From positions 1-10,037 of the forward strand of contig JAPULF010000163.1 of the NCBI GenBank assembly GCA_027295245.1: DNA of 10,037 nt, in the 5' to 3' direction. This document shows positions 1-6,519 of this stretch, one piece after another. A program made the position numbers and the translations under genes. The notes under the pieces were generated by a model. That model was not told the origin of the DNA. It saw only the letters and a list, made by a program, of their open reading frames with translations, and made no database searches. Position 1 is the stretch's first letter. The number at the start of each line of letters is the position of its first letter. This DNA is from Planctomycetota bacterium. Its GTDB lineage: Bacteria; Planctomycetota; Phycisphaerae; UBA1845; UTPLA1.

Positions 1-2
1 TT

Positions 3-287
3 TACTGGATCGGAACATCGAGGGCGATCGGCCGTGTGGGCGACGGCTGGACGATCGGCCTGCATTCCGACTCATTGACGGCTCAGTGGTGGCCGGGTTC
101 GGCCGGCGAACCCGGATGGCGTGCAGGGCCCTTGGAGAGTTCGCCGCCGCGCTATTGGCCCGCGGAAGTCCCGTCCTTCACCCGACCCGACGGCCGCGTC
201 GTGATTCCCCTGTCACTGGTCCTGGCGCCGGCGGTTATCCTGTTCTCGCTGACTTTGATTTCGTCCTGGCGACGGTGGCAGCAATAG
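3..287 (+). CDS. C-terminal end of a hypothetical membrane protein (5' end outside window)
   Basis: The frame is open from the left edge to a TAG at 285-287, so this is the last 94 codons of a gene starting outside the window. Internal GTG codons could act as starts but nothing marks them. The visible part is Trp- and Pro-rich (YWIG, DGW, QWWPG, RYWP), then ends with a hydrophobic segment IPLSLVLAPAVILFSLTLI and a basic SSWRRWQQ tail. This suggests a C-terminal transmembrane helix with a short cytoplasmic tail. The same layout (extracytoplasmic domain, 'IPL' hydrophobic stretch, basic C-terminus) is common in small planctomycete membrane proteins; I recognise the pattern but no named family or function. 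Its last 75 bases overlap tail-to-tail with the 3' end of the minus-strand gene 213-914. Confidence 0.6.
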   Translation, partial: YWIGTSRAIGRVGDGWTIGLHSDSLTAQWWPGSAGEPGWRAGPLESSPPRYWPAEVPSFTRPDGRVVIPLSLVLAPAVILFSLTLISSWRRWQQ

Positions 288-914
288 TCTTCGAGCAATA
301 TCCTCTTGCTCCGATCGAATCTTTTCCCGCGCCTCATTTGTCAAGGGCTTGAAGGTACCGGCTCGAATCACTTTCAGGTTCTTCACTGCAACATATGTAT
401 ACATGTAGTCCTTCGGATTGCGCGTGAACCTATGGCTCAGCGTGCCATCGAAGCGAACCCAATCGCCCTTCTTGGGAATCTCATACGGATTATCCTGATC
501 CGGAAGCAAGTTGAACACCCATCCCGATGTCGCGGAGCAAAACTTCCGGCCGTCTGTTTCATAGTATTGCAACACCATGCCGATCCAACCCTCGATCCGC
601 CGTTCGCCGCTGTACTTGGCCTCCCGGGTCAATACCGTCTCGTCAAAGGGATTAGGTAATCGGCTTCTGTTCTTTTCGAACCAGACGACATAATCGCGAG
701 CCTCGCGGACATAATTCGCCTGCTCCTCGGACATGACCGGGTCGTCAAGTGATTTTGATTCCCACGGGCGCTCCGATATGACGTATATCGTCACGAGTCC
801 GACGAATGTCAGCGCCACCAACCTTCGCCCGAAACGGCTGGGCTTGGTCTGCGCCTCCAGTTCGTCGGCGCGAATGACATCACGAGCTTCGGATGAGAAG
901 GGCTCTTCGGACAT
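213..914 (-). CDS. Single-pass membrane protein of unknown function, paralogue A
   Basis: A 233-residue protein. The start is ATG at 914 (MSEEP) because it aligns exactly with the start of paralogue B; an in-frame upstream TTG at 926 is less likely. About 27 polar residues precede RFGRR and a hydrophobic segment (about 31-46, LVALTFVGLVTIYVIS), suggesting a single-pass protein with its N-terminus in the cytoplasm and residues 50-233 outside the membrane. Conserved motifs shared with B are LPNPFD (86-91), GERRI (103-107), GDWVRFDGTL (150-159) and FTRN-KDY (163-170). The alternating pattern in 150-184 might be a small beta or OB-like fold, which is only a guess. Unlike B, it has an extra Gln/Arg-rich tail of about 49 residues (185-233). 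That tail runs antisense into the end of the left-edge gene. Function is not recognised. Confidence 0.75.
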   Translation of the reverse strand: MSEEPFSSEARDVIRADELEAQTKPSRFGRRLVALTFVGLVTIYVISERPWESKSLDDPVMSEEQANYVREARDYVVWFEKNRSRLPNPFDETVLTREAKYSGERRIEGWIGMVLQYYETDGRKFCSATSGWVFNLLPDQDNPYEIPKKGDWVRFDGTLSHRFTRNPKDYMYTYVAVKNLKVIRAGTFKPLTNEAREKIRSEQEDIARRLLLPPSPGRNQSQREQDNRRRQDQ

Positions 915-944
915 GTGACACTCCAAGGTAAACGGGGCGCGGCA

Positions 945-950
945 AGTGTA
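945..950 (-). promoter_or_regulatory. Probable -10 box of paralogue A, conserved with paralogue B
   Basis: On the minus strand GCGGTACACTT lies 31 bp upstream of the start codon. The same GCGGTACACTT is found at exactly the same distance upstream of paralogue B. The preceding GGTGAGTA is also shared, while the putative -35 regions are weak and differ. Conservation in an otherwise diverged upstream region is the main argument. A start site about 7 bases downstream would give a leader of about 20-25 bases containing the TTGGAG ribosome binding site. Confidence 0.4.
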
Positions 951-1135
951 CCGCAGTCTTTACTCACCGCCCAGCCTAGATCGAAACTCCTGATCAGGAG
1001 AATCGGAGGGCCCGCTCCTGAACGCGCACCATGAGATCTTGAAAAGAACGCCTGAGATTGCATGACAGATCAAATCCCCGGGGAATCCGGCCTAGCATGG
1101 GATCACGCATTCACTTGACGGGAGAACAGTCACAG

Positions 1136-1177
1136 GTGCATGCCAGACGACAATCCCGTCTGGTCATGGTCGGCTGA
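1136..1177 (+). pseudogene. Truncated relic of the ispG 5' end (13 codons)
   Basis: A GTG preceded by GGGAGAA and CACAG reads VHARRQSRLVMVG then TGA. The true ispG starts VRARRKTRKVLVG with the same upstream context (GGGAGGA, CACAG). Eight of 13 residues are identical and several others are conservative. A TAGCAT box lies 38 bp before the GTG (1093-1098), exactly as TAGAAT does before ispG. The match fades within about 40 bp of the GTG, so only the very start was copied. The relic faces the 3' end of paralogue B. It is probably non-functional, although the promoter and ribosome binding site look partly preserved. Bases 915-1135 are otherwise non-coding (upstream region of paralogue A), and in 1178-1275 I see nothing recognisable. 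Confidence 0.7.
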
Positions 1178-1275
1178 TTCCCGTGCCTCTCGTTTTTGTG
1201 TCGGCGACCATGACGGGCTGTGCCGAGTTCGTCACACGCGGCGCCCTTACTCATGGGTCCAGTACTCTGCGTTCC

Positions 1276-1830
1276 TTATCGCAACACTTCGAGCCTGTCC
1301 ACGGTAATGTAAACATACAAGTAGTCTTTCAGGTTTCGGGTGAATTTCACCGTCAGAGTGCCGTCGAACTGAACCCAATTGCCCGGCGTTGGCATCTCGA
1401 ACGGATCGTCATGGCTCGGGCACAAGATGAAATTGAATCCTTGCCGAACGATGCAAACCTGTCGGCCGGAATCCTCCTCGATGCGCATCGCCATTCCGAG
1501 CCAGTCCTTGATTCGACGTTCGCCGCCAAACTCGGCCTCCAGTGTCAGTATTTCGTCGTCAAACGGATTCGGCAGATTCCGCTTCGTTTCCCAAGCCCAG
1601 TTCCAAAACTCGCGGGCTTCCAAGACAAACGCGCGCTGGTCCGCGGGTTCGGTGGGGTCTTCGGGTTCCTCGGTTTCCCACGGTCGCGCCGAAATGATGT
1701 ATACTGCCACGAGTCCGACGAATGTCAGTGCCACCAACCGGCGCCCAAAACGACTGGGCTTGGCCCGCGACTCCAACTCGTCGGCACGAACGACATCACG
1801 GGGTCCGGATGAGTCGGGCTCTTCGGACAT
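1276..1830 (-). CDS. Single-pass membrane protein of unknown function, paralogue B
   Basis: A 184-residue protein; ATG at 1830 is preceded by a good Shine-Dalgarno (GGAGG, five bases before the ATG). The layout matches paralogue A: a short polar N-terminus, RFGRR, a transmembrane segment at about 31-46 (LVALTFVGLVAVYIIS), and an extracytoplasmic region of about 135 residues with LPNPFDD, GERRI, NWVQFDGTL and FTRNLKDY. It is gapless against A. The first 50 residues are about 78% identical but the rest only about 46%, so the membrane anchor has been kept better than the outer domain. It stops at VLR, where A continues for 49 residues. It is divergent from ispG across a 219-bp gap. Two cysteines (126, 137) are present, of which only C126 is shared with A. 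Function is not recognised. Confidence 0.8.
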   Translation of the reverse strand: MSEEPDSSGPRDVVRADELESRAKPSRFGRRLVALTFVGLVAVYIISARPWETEEPEDPTEPADQRAFVLEAREFWNWAWETKRNLPNPFDDEILTLEAEFGGERRIKDWLGMAMRIEEDSGRQVCIVRQGFNFILCPSHDDPFEMPTPGNWVQFDGTLTVKFTRNLKDYLYVYITVDRLEVLR

Positions 1831-1860
1831 GCGACCCTCCAAGACGTTCGGGATGCGTAA

Positions 1861-1866
1861 AGTGTA
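1861..1866 (-). promoter_or_regulatory. Probable -10 box of paralogue B
   Basis: TACACT on the minus strand in the context GCGGTACACTT, 31 bp upstream of the paralogue B start, as in paralogue A. A poor TTGGAC lies 18 bp further upstream. It is supported mainly by conservation between the two copies. Confidence 0.4.
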
Positions 1867-1983
1867 CCGCCGTCGATACTCACCGTCCAATCTCGATCAA
1901 GACATCAATTCAAAAAACAGATGGCCGGCTACAGAGAAACCATTAGCGTGCTTCGAGACATGCGCCTGCCAAGGAAAGGCGAA

Positions 1984-2012
1984 TCGACTTCCCCGGGAAC
2001 CCGGTCTAGAAT
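1984..2012 (+). promoter_or_regulatory. Candidate ispG promoter
   Basis: TCGACT (1984-1989), a 17-bp spacer and TAGAAT (2007-2012) lie 38 bp before the GTG start. The CCCGGGAACCCGGTCTAG region upstream of and including the -10 is recognisable in the duplicated copy (CCCGGGGAATCCGGCCTAG, -10 TAGCAT). This supports it as a functional element. The -35 is a poor match. Confidence 0.4.
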
Positions 2013-2049
2013 GAATTCGTATTCTCACGTGACGGGAGGACGTTCACAG

Positions 2050-3255
2050 GTGCGGGCAAGGCGAAAAACCAGGAAGGTGTTGGTCGGACCGGTCGCGATC
2101 GGCGGCGACGCCCCCGTCTCCATCCAGTCGATGACGAGCACATATACATACGAAATCGACGAAACCGTCCGCCAAATACACGCCCTCGCGACTGCCGGAG
2201 CGGATATCGTTCGCGTCGCGGTGCCCGAGTCCCGCGACACCGAGGCCCTCCGGCACATCCTTCCCCAGGTACCGGTACCGATCGTCGCCGACGTGCATTT
2301 TCATTTCGAACGCGCCCTCGAAGCCGTCGAGGCCGGCGTCCACAAGATTCGCCTCAACCCCGGCAACATACAGGACCGCAAGCAGGTCGACCGCGTGATC
2401 CGGGCCTGCCGCGAACGCGGCGTGCCCATCCGGGTCGGCGTCAATGAAGGCGGGATCATCGAGCGCAAGGACAAGGGAAAGCGGGCCGAGGAAAAGGCCG
2501 CCCTGGTCTCGGATTACGCCGGCCACCTGGTCCGCATCATGGTGGACAAGCTCGAAGAATACCTTCGCATATTCGATCAAAACGATTTCGCCGATCTGGT
2601 CGTCAGCGCCAAGAGCATCGACCCGCGCATCGTCATCGATGCCTATGCCGCCATCAGCGAGCGATTCGACTTCCCGTTGCATCTCGGCGTTACACACGCC
2701 GGGCCGAAAGAGACCGGCTGCATCCGATCGGTCGTCGCGCTCGGCACGCTTCTGGCCGGCGGCATCGGTGACACGATTCGAATCAGCTACGCCTCCGATC
2801 CCATCCTGGAGGTCGACGACGCCCGCGAGATGCTCAACTGTCTCGGCCTCCGGCAGCGAGTCGAGCCCGAACTGATCGCCTGCCCCACCTGCGGCCGCAT
2901 CGAGATTGACCTCATCAAACTGGTCAAGGACGTCCGCGTACGACTGGCCGAAATAAAGACTCCTGTGAAGGTCGCCGTCATGGGCTGCGTGGTCAACGGT
3001 CCGGGCGAGGCCGAGGGGGCCGACGTCGCCGTCTTCGCAGGCCGCGGCAAGGGCATCATCTACGTTCAGGGCCAGCAGACCCGCACCGTCACCGAGGCCG
3101 ACATGCTCGACGCGCTCCATGAGGAATGCGTCGCATTCGCCGCCAGGGTCGAACGCGGCGAGGCGACTCTAAATACCGGTGGCGTAACCATCGCACCCCC
3201 TGATCCGCTGCCTCGCGAGGACGGAAGCATGCCGTTGCCGGTCGTCGGTCGTTAG
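2050..3255 (+). CDS. ispG: (E)-4-hydroxy-3-methylbut-2-enyl-diphosphate synthase (HMBPP synthase)
   Basis: A 401-residue IspG/GcpE, which reductively converts methylerythritol cyclodiphosphate to HMBPP, the penultimate step of the cytosolic MEP isoprenoid pathway, using a [4Fe-4S] cluster and an external electron donor. The start chosen is GTG 2050 because GGGAGGA ends 9 bp before it and the protein then begins RARRKTRKVLVG, as expected for the family; the frame stays open upstream to an ATG at 2011 and beyond. The TIM-barrel part shows GGDAPVSIQSMT, RVAVPE, ADVHF, IRLNPGNI and GVNEGG. The cluster-binding part has CPTCGR (C278, C281) and GCVVNGPGEA (C313 with E320), the three Cys and one Glu ligands known for this family. 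It is the short bacterial form, without the extra internal domain of plant enzymes, and ends in a short Pro-rich tail. It is transcribed divergently from paralogue B. Confidence 0.97.
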   Translation: MRARRKTRKVLVGPVAIGGDAPVSIQSMTSTYTYEIDETVRQIHALATAGADIVRVAVPESRDTEALRHILPQVPVPIVADVHFHFERALEAVEAGVHKIRLNPGNIQDRKQVDRVIRACRERGVPIRVGVNEGGIIERKDKGKRAEEKAALVSDYAGHLVRIMVDKLEEYLRIFDQNDFADLVVSAKSIDPRIVIDAYAAISERFDFPLHLGVTHAGPKETGCIRSVVALGTLLAGGIGDTIRISYASDPILEVDDAREMLNCLGLRQRVEPELIACPTCGRIEIDLIKLVKDVRVRLAEIKTPVKVAVMGCVVNGPGEAEGADVAVFAGRGKGIIYVQGQQTRTVTEADMLDALHEECVAFAARVERGEATLNTGGVTIAPPDPLPREDGSMPLPVVGR

Positions 3256-3415
3256 CACGCAACATTTCACAGAACAGATTTCACCTCTTCCCGCAAGCGG
3301 TACGCACGCGTGGCAAGACGATCGGTGAGGGCGGCATCACCAGTCTATCGCGGTCCGGGCCGCATGTGCGTCCGAAAACCGCGCGCCCCTGTGATCTATA
3401 CATAATGAAATGTTC

Positions 3416-3443
3416 TTGACTGGCGGTTGGAAACCGTTAGACT
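3416..3443 (+). promoter_or_regulatory. Promoter of the beta-barrel protein gene
   Basis: TTGACT (3416-3421), a 16-bp spacer and TAGACT (3438-3443) form a good sigma70-like promoter. The transcript would begin near 3450, giving a leader of about 95 bases that includes GACAC/GTGTC inverted arms. The 290-bp gap between ispG and this gene holds no other clear feature; a weak GGTGA/TCACC stem after ispG has no T-tract, so I do not call a terminator. Confidence 0.55.
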
Positions 3444-3545
3444 GCCGACCGTCGCGACCTTGGTCGTTTGTTCACGGACACATCAGTCGCGGTGTCGGCA
3501 GTTTCTCGATTCAAAGCCGCATCAACCATGTACAGAGGCAGGACC

Positions 3546-4523
3546 ATGCGCATTCAGAGTATCTCCCACGGATTTGTCTTCCTGGCAGCGATCACAATCT
3601 GCGTTGCTGTCGCACCGCTCATGGCGGAGCAGCCCCCCTCCGATTCGGTTTATATTGAGCGACCTGCCGCTCGCAATTCAGATTCGGCCGGGCAAATGGA
3701 CAACATCAGGTTTCGAGACGAACCGCTCAGCCTCGTTCAGACCGAAGATACGTCAGGCGAAGACTCTGAAGTCATCTCCGAGCGAACCACAATCGAGACC
3801 CGCGAGACCACCGAACCCGGCGGCTACCGAGGGGCCTCCGAGTTTTTCAACATCCGCGAGGCCAATCCCAACGTCGGCAAAGGTCAGTTTGAATTCCTGG
3901 TTCGCTCGGCATGGACCACCCGGTCGGACGGACGCGACGATGACGTCAACATCGGCAGCGAACTCAAGTATGGGATCACCGATGATCTGTTCGTCGGAGT
4001 CGAATTGCTACCGCTGAATCTCGGCGACGGCGACAATGTCGGCAACGGCGACCTGGGCTTGACGGTCTTCAATCGTTTTGTGAGCGAGACCGACACCCTT
4101 CCGGCCATCGCCGCCTGGGCCAGGATGCGCATCCCGACCGGCGACGGATCCGCGGGCGTGGATGCCGAGTTTCACGGCACCTTCACCAAGCAGGTGGCAA
4201 CCAATTGCCGCCTCCACCTGGACGGCTTCGTGATGACCGCCAACGGCGGCCGCGATGAACGCGACGACAACCGCCGGCACTTTCAGTGGGGCATCGGCGC
4301 GGGAACCGATTATCAACTGGACGACGACACCCTCCTTCTCGCCAACTACCTCCACCGCAGCAGCGATCAGTACGGCCACCACAACCAGAACATTCTCGAA
4401 CTGGGCGTGGACCGAAGAATCACCGAAGGCCAGAATCTCAAGATCGCCGCCGACATCGGGCTCGACGGCGCCGAGGAGACCCCGAACTTCGCCCTTCGTC
4501 TCCAATACGGCTTCGTCTGGTAG
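3546..4523 (+). CDS. Exported, probable outer-membrane beta-barrel protein
   Basis: A 325-residue protein. ATG 3546 is chosen because it follows GAGGCAGGACC and opens a classical signal peptide: a basic MRIQSISHG start, hydrophobic FVFLAAITICVAVAP, and likely signal peptidase I cleavage after LMA (about residue 30). A polar, Glu/Thr-rich linker follows (to about residue 95). The remaining part consists of alternating strands typical of beta-barrels (ELKYGITDDLFVGVELLP, LHLDGFV, LLLANYLHRS) and the protein ends with aromatic YGFVW, as outer-membrane barrels usually do. The strand and turn pattern resembles the Phenol_MetA_deg / 'transporter' porin-like group (PF13557), but I cannot confirm membership. 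Substrate and role are unknown. It has its own promoter and converges with the methyltransferase gene. Confidence 0.75.
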   Translation: MRIQSISHGFVFLAAITICVAVAPLMAEQPPSDSVYIERPAARNSDSAGQMDNIRFRDEPLSLVQTEDTSGEDSEVISERTTIETRETTEPGGYRGASEFFNIREANPNVGKGQFEFLVRSAWTTRSDGRDDDVNIGSELKYGITDDLFVGVELLPLNLGDGDNVGNGDLGLTVFNRFVSETDTLPAIAAWARMRIPTGDGSAGVDAEFHGTFTKQVATNCRLHLDGFVMTANGGRDERDDNRRHFQWGIGAGTDYQLDDDTLLLANYLHRSSDQYGHHNQNILELGVDRRITEGQNLKIAADIGLDGAEETPNFALRLQYGFVW

Positions 4524-4578
4524 GCGCCCTCGAGTCGAGTCCGGTTATTGGGAACCGCCGGTCGGAAGTCGTCCCCGA

Positions 4579-4608
4579 AATCCGATAGTAGTCTGGCCGC
4601 TTCGGATT
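4579..4608. terminator. Weak inverted repeat between convergent genes
   Basis: AATCCGA and TCGGATT form a 7-bp stem around a 16-base loop. It ends on the methyltransferase stop codon. It lies in the 83-bp gap between two convergent genes, where a bidirectional terminator is expected. There is no T-tract, so the call is tentative. A smaller CGGTT/AACCG stem lies just before it (4541-4556). Confidence 0.25.
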
Positions 4609-5332
4609 ATCCGTCTTGGCTGACGAGTTGCGCCAAGTAGCGGCCCGTCTCGTCCTGCTCGACCACCCACCCCTTCCAACCCGCACGAATGGCATGGTCG
4701 AACAGCGTCTGCGGATCGGCCATCAATTGTGAAAAGACCGGCCCGCGTCGGCCCTTGTATTCCAATTGCTGCCGAACCTCTGCATGGAACGGCCCCGTCC
4801 CGTCTACGGTTCCGTACCGTGCCCTGAACCGATCCGTCTTGCGAAGGTCAACCGAGTCGATCAGCAACTGTCCGTTCGAACGAACACGTCGGCCCAGCAT
4901 CGAAAGAAACGGCTCGAGTTCGGACAGCGTCGGTACGACGCCCAGCCCGTTCATCAGGCTCAGCAGCGTATCGAACGGCCCGTCGTCAAACGTGTAGATG
5001 TCCGCAACCCGGACGTCACGAACCCCGCGCCGCCTTGCGATGTCCGCGCACACCGGTAGAAAATCGATCGCGCAAATGTCCAATCCGCGTTCCTGCAACG
5101 CAAGACTGTGGCAACCCGTCCCCGCACCGAATTCCAGGACCCGTCCGCGGCACAACTCGATGGCCGCATGCTCCATGGGCGGAAACTCCGCCGGGGTACG
5201 GAAGAAGAGGCTGAGCGGAACGTCCGCAAGCAGCCCGCCGTCGTCACCGTAAACCGCAATGCTGGCAGCCGTATCGCCGGCGAAGTAATCCGTCAATGCT
5301 TGTCCGTGTGCATCGTAGTGTTTTGTATTCAT
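4607..5332 (-). CDS. Class I SAM-dependent methyltransferase
   Basis: A 241-residue protein. ATG 5332 (MNTKHYDAHG) is chosen because family members start with a similar short helix followed by 'DYF.G...A.I..'; the open frame continues upstream into an implausible Gly/Arg/Pro-rich stretch. Motif I is VLEFGAGTGCHS (65-76), the acidic residue of motif II is D90 in AIDFLP, then VADIYTF (109-115) and LLSLMNGLGV (123-132), the last characteristic of a small-molecule-type methyltransferase group also seen in Bacteroidetes. The Rossmann-like fold spans about residues 55-165, with a C-terminal cap to residue 241. The methyl acceptor is unknown. It appears monocistronic. The ribosome binding site is weak (GGGAAG about 9 bp upstream). 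Confidence 0.88.
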   Translation of the reverse strand: MNTKHYDAHGQALTDYFAGDTAASIAVYGDDGGLLADVPLSLFFRTPAEFPPMEHAAIELCRGRVLEFGAGTGCHSLALQERGLDICAIDFLPVCADIARRRGVRDVRVADIYTFDDGPFDTLLSLMNGLGVVPTLSELEPFLSMLGRRVRSNGQLLIDSVDLRKTDRFRARYGTVDGTGPFHAEVRQQLEYKGRRGPVFSQLMADPQTLFDHAIRAGWKGWVVEQDETGRYLAQLVSQDG

Positions 5333-5733
5333 GTCTAACGTCTTCCCGTCGCCCGCGGCACGTGGCCGCGGCGAAGCCCGTCCTGCCGGGCCCAATCTGT
5401 TCCAAGTGCGGCGCCCGCCGGTCGCCCCGGCCGGGAAACCGGGCTCGAGGCCCCGGCAAGAGAGCCGCTCGCACATATATCGCAACACGCCTCGATCAAT
5501 CAGTGGGTGTCGGGGGGCAAATCAGAGTTGTGGCTGCGTGGGCGCAAAGCCGGGGTGGCCGCGGCAATCCCTCGTACGCAGTGACACGAACTCTATTGTC
5601 AGAAAACAAGCATAGGCAAAACCGAGGCTCTTCGCCTCGACATGGAGACACTGTAGATCGGGCCATCGTTGCAGTCAACCCGAGTAGTACGATAGAAACG
5701 AGTACGACCCGTTCATGACGGTCGCTTCCCCGT
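5333..5733. other. Intergenic region with GC-rich hairpins upstream of two divergent genes
   Basis: About 400 bp with no convincing gene. Near the methyltransferase start there are several short palindromes, for example CCGCGGC/GCCGCGG around a 5-base loop, and overlapping CCGG-rich arms at about 5440-5460, so the methyltransferase mRNA may have a structured leader. Closer to the gamma-carbonic-anhydrase-like gene is CGAGGC-TCTTC-GCCTCG (5623-5639), which on the minus strand is followed by GTTTTGCC and is terminator-like but faces no obvious gene. No clear minus-strand promoter was found. Confidence 0.4.
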
Positions 5734-5739
5734 TACAAT
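5734..5739 (+). promoter_or_regulatory. Possible -10 box placing the transcript start at the start codon
   Basis: TACAAT lies 7 bp before the ATG at 5747, and there is no Shine-Dalgarno between them. A start site about 7 bases after the -10 would be at or next to the ATG, giving a leaderless mRNA. The -35 region (around TTCATG, 5712-5717) is poor. Confidence 0.35.
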
Positions 5740-5746
5740 CCGATCC

Positions 5747-6274
5747 ATGACCGAGTCTATCTTCCGGCCGGAATTGGGCCGCACTGTCTACATCGCCCCC
5801 ACCGCCTTCGTCGCCGGGCAGGTGACCCTCGGCGACCACTGCTCCGTCTGGCACCACGTCATGATCCGAGGCGACGTGGCCGCCATTCGCATCGGCAAGC
5901 GGGTCAACATCCAGGACGGCGCGATCATCCACACCGAGACAGATGTTGACCTCGACATCGCCGATGAGGTCGCGATCGGGCATCGGGCCGTGGTTCATTG
6001 CCGCCTCGTCGGTCGGGCGACGCTGATCGGCATCGGGGCAATCGTGCTCGACCGGGCCGAAATCGGAGAGGGTTGCATCGTCGCCGCGGGAGCCCTCGTG
6101 CCACCCGGCATGAAGGTGCCGGACGGGAAAGTCGTCATGGGCGTTCCGGCCAAGCTCGTCCGCGAAACAACCGAGGACGAGCGGGCCTATCATCGCCACG
6201 TGGTCGAGCGCTACGTTCAACTCGCGGGAAAACACGCCGGCGGCATGTATCCCAACGCGGCCGGAGAACTTTAA
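5747..6274 (+). CDS. Gamma-carbonic-anhydrase-like left-handed beta-helix protein
   Basis: A 175-residue protein of the gamma carbonic anhydrase / YrdA / PaaY group, a trimer-forming left-handed parallel beta-helix that binds a metal between subunits. The hexapeptide helix runs from about residue 12 to 135 and is followed by C-terminal helices (residues 140-163). Family hallmarks are GDHCSVWHHVMIRGDVAAIRIG, NIQDGAIIH, IGHRAVVHC and the closing VVMGVPAKLVR. The three metal-binding His are H62, H79 and H84; R41, D43 and Q56, which line the site in the family, are present. It is short and lacks the acidic loop of the methanogen Cam enzyme, so carbonic anhydrase activity is uncertain, and many such relatives are inactive or act on other substrates. 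No Shine-Dalgarno precedes the ATG. It appears to be transcribed alone. Confidence 0.92.
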   Translation: MTESIFRPELGRTVYIAPTAFVAGQVTLGDHCSVWHHVMIRGDVAAIRIGKRVNIQDGAIIHTETDVDLDIADEVAIGHRAVVHCRLVGRATLIGIGAIVLDRAEIGEGCIVAAGALVPPGMKVPDGKVVMGVPAKLVRETTEDERAYHRHVVERYVQLAGKHAGGMYPNAAGEL

Positions 6275-6316
6275 GCGTTCAAGACAGGCCGCCTTCTCGG
6301 CGACCGCTCCGAACAC

Positions 6317-6343
6317 ATAACCCCTTGTGAAAACACTGGTTAT
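6317..6343. repeat. Inverted repeat downstream of the gamma-CA-like gene
   Basis: ATAACC and GGTTAT enclose GTG-AAAA-CAC, so a bulged hairpin can form 43 bp after the stop codon. It lacks a T-tract. It may stop or stabilise the upstream transcript, or be a protein-binding palindrome; I cannot tell which. The rest of 6275-6519 holds no gene; it should contain the promoter of the next gene, for which I find only poor candidates (TTGACG at 6449). Confidence 0.25.
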
Positions 6344-6519
6344 AGCACTCGGTGGACGCCGATCCTTCAAATACCGCCGAAAACGCTAGTATCCGCCAAT
6401 CAAATCGCATGCTCCTAAGTTAACTGTGTGACGAGGGTTGCCGAGGTGTTGACGGGTACCCCGGTATCGGAACGGGGGTAATCGATTATCCGCAGTAGAG
6501 GATCGAAAGGAAACAAAAC

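Larger units (their letters stand above)
363..1177. repeat. Tandem segmental duplication, copy 1 (paralogue A + ispG start relic)
   Basis: This segment corresponds to 1279-2091. It holds the conserved 184 codons of paralogue A, its upstream region, and a truncated copy of the ispG promoter and first 13 codons. The distance from the paralogue start codon to the ispG-type GTG is 222 bp here and 220 bp in copy 2. Copies align without gaps over the 184 codons (100 of 184 residues identical by my count) and in blocks across the divergent intergenic region. No similarity is evident beyond either end. Confidence 0.75.
1279..2091. repeat. Tandem segmental duplication, copy 2 (paralogue B + intact ispG start)
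   Basis: This is the partner of 363-1177. It contains paralogue B, the divergent intergenic region and the first codons of ispG. Because ispG is intact only here, copy 2 retains the original junction with ispG, and copy 1 carries the truncated duplicate. Confidence 0.75.

Noticed and set aside
2044..3120. A 358-codon minus-strand frame opposite ispG
   Set aside because: It is an antisense shadow of a strongly recognised gene; its Asp/Ala/Gly/Val-rich composition is what reverse-complemented GC-rich codons give, and it has no ribosome binding site or family motifs.
3410..3658. An 82-codon plus-strand frame starting before the beta-barrel gene
   Set aside because: It starts upstream of the promoter -10 and overlaps the signal peptide coding region in another frame.
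5296..5718. A 140-codon plus-strand frame between the methyltransferase and gamma-CA-like genes
   Set aside because: It starts inside the methyltransferase gene in antisense and consists of Arg/Pro/Ser/Gly-rich sequence through the hairpins; no sign of coding.
5675..6370. A 231-codon minus-strand frame opposite the gamma-CA-like gene
   Set aside because: His/Asp/Gly-rich antisense shadow with no recognisable motif; the plus strand encodes a clear family.
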